Positions 36,128-45,177 of a DNA stretch of 64,000 nt are shown here, piece after piece. Position numbers and translations under genes: made by a program. Location of the stretch: assembly GCF_039954625.1 (NCBI RefSeq), contig NZ_CP157199.1, forward strand, positions 2,728,001 through 2,792,000, read 5' to 3'. The DNA comes from Pontimicrobium sp. SW4. Lineage in GTDB: Bacteria; Bacteroidota; Bacteroidia; Flavobacteriales; Flavobacteriaceae. The notes under the pieces were generated by a model that worked only from the letters and a program-made list of their open reading frames with translations, ran no database searches and had not been told where the DNA came from. Within the stretch, counting starts at the first letter, position 1. Every line of letters starts with the position of its first letter.

Positions 36128-36784
36128 ATGCCTTTAAACGAGTATATAATTAATGATATTAAACCTCTAAAAGTTACCAGTAATATTGGTGAGGCTCAAC
36201 AGCTTTTCAATCAGCTAACGTATTCTCATATTCCCGTTCAAAAAGATGGAGTTTATATTGGCTGTATCTCTGAAACTGATGCACATTGCTTTGATTCGGA
36301 TAAATCTATAGCTGAACATTTATACACTCTTGAAGGTTTTTTTGTTAGAAAATCTACCCTTTGGCTGGATATTTTAGAAGCTTTCGCTCAAAAGGACACA
36401 AATGTTATGCCTGTTTTAGGAGATAACAATGAGTATTTGGGTTACTATGAGCTTAATGATATTATCTCTATGTTCAATCAAACACCTTTTTTCTCAGAAC
36501 CAGGTGGCATCTTAATTGTAGAAAAAGGGTATAATGATTATTCGTTTAGTGAAGTTTGCCAAATAGCCGAATCTAATAACGGTAAGCTATTGGGTGCTTT
36601 TATTTCTAAAATTGAAAACGATATGGTGCAAATTACACTCAAAATAGGAAATACTGGGCTTAATGATATTATTCAAAGTTTTAGACGCTATAGCTATAAC
36701 ATTATTTCTGGTCATGAGGACGATACTTTTGTTCAAAACCTTAAAGAAAGATCAGATTATTTAAATAAATACTTAAACCTATAG
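36128..36784 (+). CDS. CBS-domain protein upstream of NAD kinase
   Basis: 218 residues. Two CBS motifs (residues about 8-120; ..YSHIPVQKDGVYIGCISE and VMPVLGDNNEYLGYYELND) are followed by an ACT-like alpha/beta segment (GGILIVEKGYNDYSFSEVCQIAES.. up to the end). CBS pairs bind adenine nucleotides and regulate an attached or partner protein. It is 3 bp from nadK, so it may modulate NAD kinase or the envelope operon; that is inference from position. Confidence 0.82.
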   Translation: MPLNEYIINDIKPLKVTSNIGEAQQLFNQLTYSHIPVQKDGVYIGCISETDAHCFDSDKSIAEHLYTLEGFFVRKSTLWLDILEAFAQKDTNVMPVLGDNNEYLGYYELNDIISMFNQTPFFSEPGGILIVEKGYNDYSFSEVCQIAESNNGKLLGAFISKIENDMVQITLKIGNTGLNDIIQSFRRYSYNIISGHEDDTFVQNLKERSDYLNKYLNL

Positions 36785-36787
36785 TAT

Positions 36788-37672
36788 ATGAAAGTTGCTA
36801 TTTACGGTCAAGTATATCAGAGGGATTCATTAATTCCTATTGAAAGTCTTATTCAAATTTGCCATAAAAAATCTTTTGATGTTCATATTGAAGCCTCCTT
36901 TTTTGAATCTATCGAGCAAGAAGAAAGTATCCGAGAAATCATCAAAGGTTTTAATACTTTTAAATTATTAGATAGCACTTTTGAGCTCCTTATAAGTATT
37001 GGTGGTGATGGAACAATATTAAGAGCCACTACTTATATACGTGATTTAAATATTCCTATTATAGGCATTAATACTGGTCGTTTAGGTTTTTTGGCAACTA
37101 TCCAAAAGAATAATATTGCAAAAGCTATAGATGATATTGTAAAAGGGAATTATAGAATTTCTGAAAGAAGTCTACTCACCATACGCACTGAGCCTGAGAA
37201 TGAATCGTTATTCGACTTTAACGTAGCATTAAATGAAATTGCTGTGAGTAGAAAAAATACTACTTCAATGATTACTGTCGAAACCTATCTAAACAATGAA
37301 TATCTAACATCATATTGGGCAGATGGACTCATAATATCTACGCCAACTGGGTCTACTGGATATTCTTTAAGTTGCGGAGGACCTGTTATTATGCCTGAAT
37401 CAGATAGCATTACCTTAACACCCATTGCACCTCATAATTTAAATGCTAGACCTTTAGTAATCCAAAATTCTACCGAAATAAAACTAAGAGTTAGCGGTAG
37501 AGAGGATAGCTATTTAGTATCTCTTGATTCTAGAATTGCGACGCTAGACAATAACGCAACCGTAATTATAAAATTAGCTGACTTCAAAATTAAAATGATT
37601 GAACTTTCTAGCGAAAGTTTTTTAAGCACACTTCGCAATAAACTTCTTTGGGGTGAAGATAAACGGAATTAG
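36788..37672 (+). CDS. nadK: NAD kinase
   Basis: 294 residues, typical length. The signatures are GGDGTILRA (NAD-kinase GGDG motif, Asp about 76), NTGRLGFLA, a TEPE..FDFNVALNE region with the NE motif, and TPTGSTGYSLSCGGPV. NadK phosphorylates NAD to NADP, the supply for reductive biosynthesis. It is preceded by a CBS-domain gene (3 bp gap) and followed by DUF6089, uppS and bamA in the same direction after a 97-bp gap. Confidence 0.96.
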   Translation: MKVAIYGQVYQRDSLIPIESLIQICHKKSFDVHIEASFFESIEQEESIREIIKGFNTFKLLDSTFELLISIGGDGTILRATTYIRDLNIPIIGINTGRLGFLATIQKNNIAKAIDDIVKGNYRISERSLLTIRTEPENESLFDFNVALNEIAVSRKNTTSMITVETYLNNEYLTSYWADGLIISTPTGSTGYSLSCGGPVIMPESDSITLTPIAPHNLNARPLVIQNSTEIKLRVSGREDSYLVSLDSRIATLDNNATVIIKLADFKIKMIELSSESFLSTLRNKLLWGEDKRN

Positions 37673-37744
37673 ACAATAAATTTTCTTAATTAGTGTTTAT
37701 CTGTAATACTAAACAACAAATTATAATAGGCTCATCATATTTAT

Positions 37745-37752
37745 TATATTTG
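37745..37752 (+). promoter_or_regulatory. Possible -7 box (TATATTTG) ahead of the DUF6089-uppS-bamA run
   Basis: TATATTTG fits TAnnTTTG and would start a transcript near 37758, about 12 bases before the ATG. No TTG lies at the expected distance upstream, so the assignment is tentative. Confidence 0.4.
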
Positions 37753-37769
37753 CAAACTTTTGAACATCT

Positions 37770-38456
37770 ATGAGGTATTTAACCGTTTTTATTATATGCT
37801 TTTTAAACAGCCAATTAAATTATGCCCAAATTTATGAAGTTGGTGTTTTTGCTGGTGGAAGTAATTTAATTGGAGATGTAGGTTCGAGTAGATATATTGC
37901 TCCTAATCAACCAGCATTTGGAGGTGTTTTTAAATGGAATAGAAGCCCTAGACATTCTTATAGGCTGTCTGTGATTTTTACTGACTTAGATGCAAAAGAT
38001 TCAAAATCAGACGATCCAAGAAGAATAGATAGAGATTATTCTTTTAATGGTAATTTGTTAGAGGTTGCATTAGGTATGGAATTTACTTTTTTTGATTTTA
38101 ACCTTCATGGTGATGGAAACAAATCTACGCCGTATATTTATACAGGTATTTCTTTTGCAAAACATGACAATTATTACTTTAGAAATGGGGTTCAAACTTC
38201 TGAAAACACATCAAGTTGGGCCACTGGAATACCAATGGCATTAGGCTATAAAACAACTTTAACCAATCACATACTTATTGCTGCCGAAATAGGGGCTCGC
38301 TATACATTTTCTGATGAGCTAGATGGTAATTTTCCAGAAAGATCATCGCTTTTTAATTATAGTTTTGGGAATTTAAATAATAATGATTGGTATATGTTTA
38401 CAGGTATTACTTTAACTTATACCTTTGCACGAAAACCTTGTTACTGCGATTTTTAA
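37770..38456 (+). CDS. DUF6089 family outer-membrane beta-barrel-like protein
   Basis: 228 residues with a signal peptide ending NYAQ. The mature part resembles a small outer-membrane barrel with alternating strands: VGVFAGGSNLIGDVGSSRYI, EVALGMEFTFFDF, PYIYTGISFAKHD and MFTGITLTYTFARKPCYC. DUF6089 genes are commonly found directly before uppS and bamA in Flavobacteriia, so a link to outer-membrane assembly is plausible but unproven. The uppS start lies just 1 base after its stop. Confidence 0.82.
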   Translation: MRYLTVFIICFLNSQLNYAQIYEVGVFAGGSNLIGDVGSSRYIAPNQPAFGGVFKWNRSPRHSYRLSVIFTDLDAKDSKSDDPRRIDRDYSFNGNLLEVALGMEFTFFDFNLHGDGNKSTPYIYTGISFAKHDNYYFRNGVQTSENTSSWATGIPMALGYKTTLTNHILIAAEIGARYTFSDELDGNFPERSSLFNYSFGNLNNNDWYMFTGITLTYTFARKPCYCDF

Positions 38457-38457
38457 C

Positions 38458-39198
38458 GTGGATAAAAAAGATCAAATTCATATTGACCAATTACCGCAAC
38501 ACATTGCCATTATTATGGATGGTAATGGTCGTTGGGCTAAAGAAAAGGGGAAATTACGTTTATTTGGTCACGAAAAAGGAAGTAAAGCTGTAAAGCAAGT
38601 TGTAGAAGGTTGTGCAGAACTTGGTGTTAAAAATTTAACACTATATGCGTTCTCAACCGAGAACTGGAACAGACCAAAATTAGAGGTGCAAACCCTTATG
38701 AAGTTACTAATTTCATCTTTAAAGAAAGAAATAAAAACACTTCAAAAAAACAATATAAAACTTAACGCTATAGGAAACCTTAAGGCATTGCCATCTAAGG
38801 TATATACTGAACTTATAGATGTTATGGAGTTAACAAAAGCTAACAGTCATTTAACCCTAACCCTTGCATTAAGTTATGGTTCTAGAGACGAATTGGTAAA
38901 TACTGTTAAACAAATAAGTATTAAAGTTAAAAATAATATAATTTCGCCAGAAAAAATTGATGAATCCGTAATTAATGAGCATCTTTACACGCAAAATTTG
39001 CCAGACGTAGATTTATTAATTAGAACTAGTGGCGAACAACGTATAAGTAATTTCTTATTATGGCAAATTGCTTATGCTGAATTATATTTTACAAATGTGT
39101 TTTGGCCAGATTTTACAAAGCAACATTTGTATGAAGCCATAATAAACTATCAACAAAGAGAAAGACGATTTGGAAAAACGAGTGAACAACTTAGCTAA
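38458..39198 (+). CDS. uppS: Isoprenyl transferase / undecaprenyl diphosphate synthase
   Basis: 246 residues when begun at GTG 38458, one base after the DUF6089 stop; a longer frame would overlap that gene and lacks conserved sequence. Motifs of cis-prenyltransferases are present: HIAIIMDGNGRWAKEKG (catalytic Asp), LYAFSTENWNRPK, LALSYGSRDEL and DLLIRTSGEQRISNFLLWQIAYAELYF. It makes the C55 lipid carrier for peptidoglycan and other wall polymers. Its end overlaps the start of bamA. Confidence 0.95.
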   Translation: MDKKDQIHIDQLPQHIAIIMDGNGRWAKEKGKLRLFGHEKGSKAVKQVVEGCAELGVKNLTLYAFSTENWNRPKLEVQTLMKLLISSLKKEIKTLQKNNIKLNAIGNLKALPSKVYTELIDVMELTKANSHLTLTLALSYGSRDELVNTVKQISIKVKNNIISPEKIDESVINEHLYTQNLPDVDLLIRTSGEQRISNFLLWQIAYAELYFTNVFWPDFTKQHLYEAIINYQQRERRFGKTSEQLS

Positions 39199-41794
39199 TA
39201 TTAAACTATTGAAAGCATACATTACTAGACTTTTATTTATTGCCTTTATATTTAGCAGCATAACCTTATCTGCACAAATAGACAATACAGAAAACTCAAA
39301 AACTTATACCATTGGCGAAATTACTGTTACTGGAAGTACAAGTTTTAATGCTGAATCTGTAATAACCTATTCAGGATTAAGAAAAGGACAAGAAATTACT
39401 ATCCCAACAACTTCATTATCAAAAATTGGTGAAGCGGTAAAAAAGCTATGGAAACTAAATGTATTTAGCAGTATAGATATTTACATAAGTAATATTGAGG
39501 GCAATGTGGCGAATCTCGAGATTGAGCTTAAAGATCTTCCCGAGTTAAAAGACGTAGTAATTGAAGGTGTCAAGAAATCGAAATTTGACGATATTATTAA
39601 AGACAATAAACTTATACCTGGTGTTAAAGTTACCGAAAACTTAATTACTACTACCGAAAATTATTTAGAAAACTCTTACCAAAAGAAAGGTTTTTTAAAA
39701 GCTAAAGTTACTGTTATTCCTTCTGAAGTAACAGACACTATAGAGAAGCAAAGAGTTAATTTAAAGCTTAATATAGACAAAGGTGACAAAGTAAAAATAA
39801 AAGACATTGTATTTATTGGCAGCGAAAAACTTAGTGCAAAAAAGCTTAGAAAAGCCATGAAAAACACTAAGAAGAAAAATCCTATAAGAATTTTAAAACG
39901 CTCAAAATATATTGAAGCAGACTTTAACGAAGATTTAACCAGTATTATTGACAAGTACAAAGAAAATGGCTACAGAGATGCGCGTATAATCTCAGATTCG
40001 TTAATCTACAATTCGGATAATACAATTACTTTAAACATACAGTTAGAAGAAGGTGAAAAATACACTTATGGAGATATTAAATTCTTAGGAAATACTGTTT
40101 ATACAGACAAACAATTAAATAGTATTCTTAGAATTGATAAAGGAGACACTTATAATGGCGTTGAACTAGAAAAAAGAATTCAAGACGAAACAAAGCCAGA
40201 TGGTAATGATTTAGCAAACCTTTATCAAAATAGCGGCTATTTATTCTCTAACATTACTCCTGTTGAAACAAGTGCAGATGGTAATGTAATTGACATGGAA
40301 ATTAGAATTGTTGAAGGTAAAGTAGCTTACTTTAATAAAATATCTGTCGTTGGAAACGACAAAACAAACGATCATGTTATCTATAGAGAAATTAGAACAC
40401 GTCCAGGGCAAAGGTATAACAAAGCAGATGTTATACGTACAATTCGTGAGCTTGGACAATTAGGCTTTTTTGATGCACAACAAATATCTCCAGATTTTAA
40501 AAATGTAAATGCTAATGATGGAACCTTAGATATGGAATACTCTGTTGTTGAGCGTGGTTCTAGTCAAATAGAATTACAAGGTGGTTATGGTGGAGGTGGC
40601 TTTATTGGTACTTTAGGACTATCGTTTAATAACTTCTCTATAAAAGACATCTTTAAAAAAGAAGCTTATCAACCAATTCCTATGGGAGATGGTCAAAAAT
40701 TAGCACTTCGTTTACAAGCAAGTAGATTTTACCAAACTTATAGTTTTTCATTTTCTGAACCTTGGTTTGGTGGTAAAAAACCTGTGAGTTTTTCTACATC
40801 TATATCTCACACGAAGCAGTTTTTATATAATCCTCAAACACGAAATGCCGACAAAGACCGTCGCTTTAATATCACAGGGCTTTCAGTTGGGCTAGCCAAA
40901 AGACTATCTGTACCAGATGATTATTTTATTTTATCCCAAGCTTTAAGCTTTCAGCATTATGATTTAAAAAATTACAATACAGGTTTATTTACTTTTGGTG
41001 ACGGATCAGCTAACAACTTAGCATACACTATTGGACTTAGTAGAGATAATACTAATTTTGACCCTATTTATCCAACTGGTGGTTCTAAGTTTGGAGTTAC
41101 AGCAAAATTATCTTTGCCATATTCAGCATTTAATAATGTAGATTACAAAGCATTAAAAGAAGAAAGAATCGACCAAACTGATATTCAAAATAATACATCT
41201 AACTCTAATTCAGTTAGAACTGCAGCAGCTAATAGAATTGCTGAAATAGATCAAGAACGTTTTAAGTGGTTAGAGTTCTATAAAGTAAAGTTTAATGGTG
41301 AATGGTATACAAGAGTTGTTGGAGATATGGTGCTACGCCCTAAAATTGAATTTGGTTTCTTAGGTGCTTACAATAACGATAGAGGCGTTATTCCTTTTGA
41401 GCGTTATTTTCTTGGTGGCGACGGTATGGGAACTTATAGTCTAGATGGTAGAGAAGCCATTGCATTGAGAGGCTATCCAAACCAATCATTATCATCACAA
41501 GATGGTGGTACTATTTACAACAAGTTTTCTTTAGAATTAAGATACCCTATAACCTTAAAATCACAACAAGCTAAGATTTATGCATTAGCCTTTTTAGAAG
41601 CTGGAGCATCGTATGATAATTTTAGAGATTATAATCCTTTTGCTTTAAAACGATCTGCTGGTTTAGGTATTAGATTATTTATGCCTGCATTTGGTTTATT
41701 AGGTATTGATTTCGGACATGGTTTCGATCCTTTACCAGGACAAACTATTAAGCATGGATGGGAGACACACTTTATAATTGGGCAGCAATTTTAA
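39182..41794 (+). CDS. bamA: Outer membrane protein assembly factor BamA
   Basis: 870 residues from GTG 39182; a TTG at 39170 is an alternative, and the start overlaps uppS. A signal peptide ends near TLSAQ. Five POTRA repeats follow (for example YTIGEITVTGSTSFNAES, KIKDIVFIGSEKLSAKKLRK, YTYGDIKFLGNTVYTDKQL, AYFNKISVVGNDKTNDHVI). The C-terminal Omp85 barrel includes YGGGGFIGTLGLSFNNF, FLGGDGMGTYSLDGREAIALRGY with the RGY lid-lock motif, and ends FIIGQQF. BamA inserts barrel proteins into the outer membrane, and here sits with uppS and the Skp-like chaperones. Confidence 0.95.
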   Translation: MNNLANIKLLKAYITRLLFIAFIFSSITLSAQIDNTENSKTYTIGEITVTGSTSFNAESVITYSGLRKGQEITIPTTSLSKIGEAVKKLWKLNVFSSIDIYISNIEGNVANLEIELKDLPELKDVVIEGVKKSKFDDIIKDNKLIPGVKVTENLITTTENYLENSYQKKGFLKAKVTVIPSEVTDTIEKQRVNLKLNIDKGDKVKIKDIVFIGSEKLSAKKLRKAMKNTKKKNPIRILKRSKYIEADFNEDLTSIIDKYKENGYRDARIISDSLIYNSDNTITLNIQLEEGEKYTYGDIKFLGNTVYTDKQLNSILRIDKGDTYNGVELEKRIQDETKPDGNDLANLYQNSGYLFSNITPVETSADGNVIDMEIRIVEGKVAYFNKISVVGNDKTNDHVIYREIRTRPGQRYNKADVIRTIRELGQLGFFDAQQISPDFKNVNANDGTLDMEYSVVERGSSQIELQGGYGGGGFIGTLGLSFNNFSIKDIFKKEAYQPIPMGDGQKLALRLQASRFYQTYSFSFSEPWFGGKKPVSFSTSISHTKQFLYNPQTRNADKDRRFNITGLSVGLAKRLSVPDDYFILSQALSFQHYDLKNYNTGLFTFGDGSANNLAYTIGLSRDNTNFDPIYPTGGSKFGVTAKLSLPYSAFNNVDYKALKEERIDQTDIQNNTSNSNSVRTAAANRIAEIDQERFKWLEFYKVKFNGEWYTRVVGDMVLRPKIEFGFLGAYNNDRGVIPFERYFLGGDGMGTYSLDGREAIALRGYPNQSLSSQDGGTIYNKFSLELRYPITLKSQQAKIYALAFLEAGASYDNFRDYNPFALKRSAGLGIRLFMPAFGLLGIDFGHGFDPLPGQTIKHGWETHFIIGQQF

Positions 41795-41962
41795 GTTTGG
41801 CACGATATTTTCTATGTACAGTTTAACGATTTAATTAGCTCGTTAAAATTTTTCAAAATATATTTCGTTTATTTGATAAATATTAACGCTGCATCCAAAT
41901 CTAAAAATTGTCTGTTAGTGTTATATTTTAAAGAAATAAACAATTATTTAAAACATATACGG

Positions 41963-43132
41963 ATGAAAACAAAAGTTCTTTTTTTACTGGCAATAGCATC
42001 CTTTATTAGTCTATCTACTTTTGCACAAAAAAGTGTACGAATTGGTTATATAGATACTGAGTATATTTTACAAAATGTCCCTGAATACCAAAGCGCTTCA
42101 ACTCAATTAGATACTAAGGTTGATAAATGGAAAAAAGAAATCGAAAAACGTTTAAGTGAAATAGATCAAAAGAAGAAGCAATTATCTTCTGAAAGTGTTC
42201 TATTAACACCCGAATTAATTCAGGAACGTCAAGAAGACATTAACATTGAAGAGAATGAAGTTCTTGATTATCAACAAAAGCGTTTTGGCCCAAATGGCGA
42301 TTTAATGATTCAAAGAAAACAATTAATGCAACCAATTCAAGATCAAATTTTTACAGCAGTACAAGAAATTGCGACCAGTAAAAATTATGATTTTGTTTTT
42401 GATAAATCAGCAGATGTTGTAATGCTATATTCGGCAGATAGATATGATATAAGCGACCAAATATTGCGTACCATAACTAGAACAGCCAAACGTACGCAAG
42501 CTCAAAATCGTAAGGAGAAAAAAACTGCAGAAGCAGAAGAAATTGTTCCTGAAATAAATGAAAGTCAAGAAGCAAGAGCACAAGCTTTAGCTGACAAAAA
42601 AGCGGAACGAGAAAAGGATATTGAAGATAAGCGTGCAAAACAGCAAGCTGATCGTGAAGCTAAGAAAAAAGCTCTTGAAGATAAAAGACAACAAATTCTT
42701 GAAGAACGTGCTAAGGCAAGACAAGAGAAACTAGATGCACGCAACAATACTAGTAATAAAGCGGACAATGTTAAAGAGGAAGCTACAAAAACAGTAGATA
42801 ATACAGAGAAAACTGCAGAAGTAGTTAAAACAGAAACGAAAAAAGCTGAAGAACCTAAGTTAAGTGCTGCCGAAAAAAGAAAGAAAGCACTAGAAGATAA
42901 GAAAAAGAAGATTTTAGCTGATAGACAAGCAAAGATTGATGCAAAAAATGCCGAAAATAAAGTAGCTAAAAAAACAACAGATAGTACAGGAGCTAAAAAA
43001 TTAAGCCCTAAAGAAGCTCGTAAAAAAGCATTAGAAGATAAGAAAAAGAAAATATTAGCCGATAGAAAAGCAAAACTTGAAGCAAAAAGAGTTCAAGATA
43101 GCATTACTAAAGCTAAAAAGAAAAATAATTAA
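41963..43132 (+). CDS. OmpH/Skp-family periplasmic chaperone with long Lys/Ala-rich repeat tail
   Basis: 389 residues from ATG 41963, which gives a signal peptide ending STFAQ; the longer frame to 41873 only adds leader sequence. Residues 22 to about 175 are a Skp-like helical domain (VRIGYIDTEYILQNVPEYQ, a coiled coil, FDKSADVVMLYS). The rest is a highly charged tail with at least three related units (KALEDKRQQILEERAKAR, KALEDKKKKILADRQAKI, KALEDKKKKILADRKAKL). Skp-type proteins carry unfolded outer-membrane proteins to BamA. The tail is not part of ordinary Skp and may bind nucleotides, proteins or wall; that is unknown. A 168-bp gap separates it from bamA. Confidence 0.85.
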   Translation: MKTKVLFLLAIASFISLSTFAQKSVRIGYIDTEYILQNVPEYQSASTQLDTKVDKWKKEIEKRLSEIDQKKKQLSSESVLLTPELIQERQEDINIEENEVLDYQQKRFGPNGDLMIQRKQLMQPIQDQIFTAVQEIATSKNYDFVFDKSADVVMLYSADRYDISDQILRTITRTAKRTQAQNRKEKKTAEAEEIVPEINESQEARAQALADKKAEREKDIEDKRAKQQADREAKKKALEDKRQQILEERAKARQEKLDARNNTSNKADNVKEEATKTVDNTEKTAEVVKTETKKAEEPKLSAAEKRKKALEDKKKKILADRQAKIDAKNAENKVAKKTTDSTGAKKLSPKEARKKALEDKKKKILADRKAKLEAKRVQDSITKAKKKNN

Positions 43133-43164
43133 TAGACAACAACTTATAACACAATTTATTTAAA

Positions 43165-43674
43165 ATGAAACACTTAAAAACCTTAGTATTAGCAGCATTA
43201 TTTTTATTTGGGAGTACAAGTATTATGAATGCGCAAAGTAAAGTTGCTCATATTAACACGCAGGAGTTAATAGCTGCGATGCCTGATTATAAAGCAGCTC
43301 AAGCAGAAATGGAAAAATTGGGTAAAACTTATGAAGCAGATATTCAATCAATGGGAAAGGAATATGAAAACAAGGTAAAGCAATATGATGCTGAAGCATC
43401 TGCTCAAACTCAAGAAACAAATCAAAAAAGAATGCAAGAAGTTGCAGCTATGGAGCAAAATATCCGCCAATATCAAAGTAATGCGCAACAAGAAATGCAA
43501 AAGAAAGAATTTGACTTATTAAAGCCTATTACCGAAAAAGCTAAAGCAGCTATTATTAAAGTTGCTAAAGCTCAAGGATTTCAATATGTATTGGATTCAA
43601 CACAAGGGCAAGGTGTAATTTTAGCCGATGGTAAAGACTTAATGGCAGATGTTAAGAAAGAACTAGGATTCTAA
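43165..43674 (+). CDS. OmpH/Skp-family periplasmic chaperone
   Basis: 169 residues with a signal peptide ending IMNAQ. The mature protein is a standard OmpH: SKVAHINTQELIAAMPDYKAAQ, a long charged coiled coil (glutamine- and lysine-rich, residues about 50-120), then AKAQGFQYVLDSTQGQGVILADG. It starts 32 bp after the longer paralogue at 41963, so the two form a tandem pair behind bamA. It should act as a trimeric holdase for barrel proteins. A terminator follows. Confidence 0.92.
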   Translation: MKHLKTLVLAALFLFGSTSIMNAQSKVAHINTQELIAAMPDYKAAQAEMEKLGKTYEADIQSMGKEYENKVKQYDAEASAQTQETNQKRMQEVAAMEQNIRQYQSNAQQEMQKKEFDLLKPITEKAKAAIIKVAKAQGFQYVLDSTQGQGVILADGKDLMADVKKELGF

Positions 43675-43702
43675 AAAACTACTTTTTCTTAAATAACAAT
43701 TT

Positions 43703-43733
43703 TAAAAGCTGTCTGAATAAGACAGCTTTTTTA
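43703..43733 (+). terminator. Terminator after the OmpH pair
   Basis: Stem AAAAGCTGTCT with AGACAGCTTTT and loop GAATA, followed by T. It ends the bamA-OmpH run just before murI, whose possible -7 box (TATTTTTG, 43732-43739) overlaps the T tract. Confidence 0.88.
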
Positions 43734-43746
43734 TTTTTGTAATAAC

Positions 43747-44526
43747 ATGAATAAACAACCTATTGGTATTTTTGACTCTGGCGTTGGAGGGACTTCTATT
43801 TGGAGAGAAATCCATACATTACTACCTTTTGAAAGCGCTATCTATCTGGCAGATAGTATTAATGCTCCTTATGGTCCAAAAGGGGAAGAGCGTATTAAAG
43901 AACTTTGTATAAAAAATACAGAGCTTCTATTAGACAAAAACTGTAAACTAATTGTTGTTGCTTGTAACACAGCTACAACCAATGCCATTGATTATTTACG
44001 TGCTAACTATACTATTCCTTTTATTGGTATTGAACCAGCTATAAAACCAGCTGCATTACAAACTAAAACCAATGCTATTGGTATTTTGGCAACAAAAGGT
44101 ACACTTTCAAGTAAGCTTTTTCATAAAACCACCAACCTATTTGGGAATGGCATTAATATCATAGAACAAAAGGGTGAAGGTATTGTAGAGCTTATTGAAA
44201 CTGGGAAATTATATTCCGATGAAATGAAAGGGTTGCTAAACATCTATTTAAAACCTATGATAGAAGCCAATATAGATCATTTAGTGCTTGGTTGCACACA
44301 TTACCCATACTTAATGCCAATATTACTTGAAATACTCCCAAAACATGTTAAAATAATCGATTCTGGTGAGGCAGTTGCTAAACAAACTAAGGCCGTTTTA
44401 GAAAAACATCAATTACTTAATACAAATAAAGTAAAAGCTAAACATACATTTTTTACAAATGGAAATACTAAGGTTTTGAATGAACTTATAGGCGATGGTT
44501 TTAAGGTTGAACATTTGGAGTTCTAA
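43747..44526 (+). CDS. murI: Glutamate racemase
   Basis: 259 residues. Motifs: GIFDSGVGGTSIW (residues 6-18), YLADSINAPYG, VVACNTATTNAI with the first catalytic Cys, and LVLGCTHYPYL with the second catalytic Cys. MurI makes D-glutamate for peptidoglycan in the cytoplasm. It follows the envelope run bamA-OmpH and probably has its own promoter after the terminator at 43703. It converges on the gamma-carbonic anhydrase gene, whose stop is 2 bp away. Confidence 0.96.
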   Translation: MNKQPIGIFDSGVGGTSIWREIHTLLPFESAIYLADSINAPYGPKGEERIKELCIKNTELLLDKNCKLIVVACNTATTNAIDYLRANYTIPFIGIEPAIKPAALQTKTNAIGILATKGTLSSKLFHKTTNLFGNGINIIEQKGEGIVELIETGKLYSDEMKGLLNIYLKPMIEANIDHLVLGCTHYPYLMPILLEILPKHVKIIDSGEAVAKQTKAVLEKHQLLNTNKVKAKHTFFTNGNTKVLNELIGDGFKVEHLEF

Positions 44527-44527
44527 A

Positions 44528-45043
44528 TTACTCCTTAAACCAACTGGAATATTTCACATAATTATCTGCAATTCTGTTGATTTCTCCTGAAATAAGTTCC
44601 TTGCTAATATCTTTTATTTTTTTTGCAGGAGTTCCAGCATAAATACTACCTGCTTCCACTCTAGTATTTTTAGTAACAACAGCGCCTGCAGCTATAATAC
44701 TATTGCTTTCAACCACACAATCATCCATCACTATACTTCCCATACCTATAAGTACATTATCTTGAATAGTACAACCATGTACAATGGCATTATGACCAAT
44801 AGACACATTATTTCCAATGGTTGTTGGTGAGGTTTTATAAGTTGCATGAATCACTGCTCCATCTTGTACGTTTACTTTATTCCCTAGCTTTATGTAATGC
44901 ACATCACCACGAATTACTGCATTAAACCAAATACTGCATTGGTTTCCCATAGTGACTTCACCCACAATAGTTGCGTTTTCCGCGATGTAACAATCGTTTG
45001 GTATGTTTGGTGATTTTCCTTTTACTGGTTTTATTATTGGCAT
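44528..45043 (-). CDS. Gamma-carbonic anhydrase family protein (left-handed beta-helix)
   Basis: 171 residues made mostly of hexapeptide repeats, such as GEVTMGNQCSIWFNAVIRGD, IGNNVSIGHNAIVHGC, IQDNVLIGMGSIVMDD and IIAAGAVVTKNTRV. The histidines that bind metal in gamma carbonic anhydrases are seen in GDVHYI, GHNAIVHG. The family also includes PaaY/CaiE acyl-CoA thioesterase-like proteins, so catalysis of CO2 hydration is not certain. It stands alone, with a dispersed repeat upstream. Confidence 0.85.
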   Translation of the reverse strand: MPIIKPVKGKSPNIPNDCYIAENATIVGEVTMGNQCSIWFNAVIRGDVHYIKLGNKVNVQDGAVIHATYKTSPTTIGNNVSIGHNAIVHGCTIQDNVLIGMGSIVMDDCVVESNSIIAAGAVVTKNTRVEAGSIYAGTPAKKIKDISKELISGEINRIADNYVKYSSWFKE

Positions 45044-45073
45044 GTGTTATTGTTTAGTTATTGATTTGTTTGT

Positions 45074-45169
45074 TGTCAGTTCGAGTGTTTTCTGAAAGAA
45101 AATGTATCGAGAACTATGTTTCATGTCTTCTCGATACAATTTCGCTATGTGAAATCACTCGAACTGACA
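45074..45169. repeat. Nested inverted repeat (dispersed intergenic element)
   Basis: Outer arms GTCAGTTCGAGTG and CACTCGAACTGAC are perfect inverse complements. Inner arms TGTATCGAGAA and TTCTCGATACA also pair. The RNA or single strand could form a two-step hairpin of nearly 100 bases. A degenerate relative lies at 18783-18890. It lies between the carbonic anhydrase start and the LytTR gene end on the same strand. Confidence 0.75.
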
Positions 45170-45177
45170 TCCTTTTT

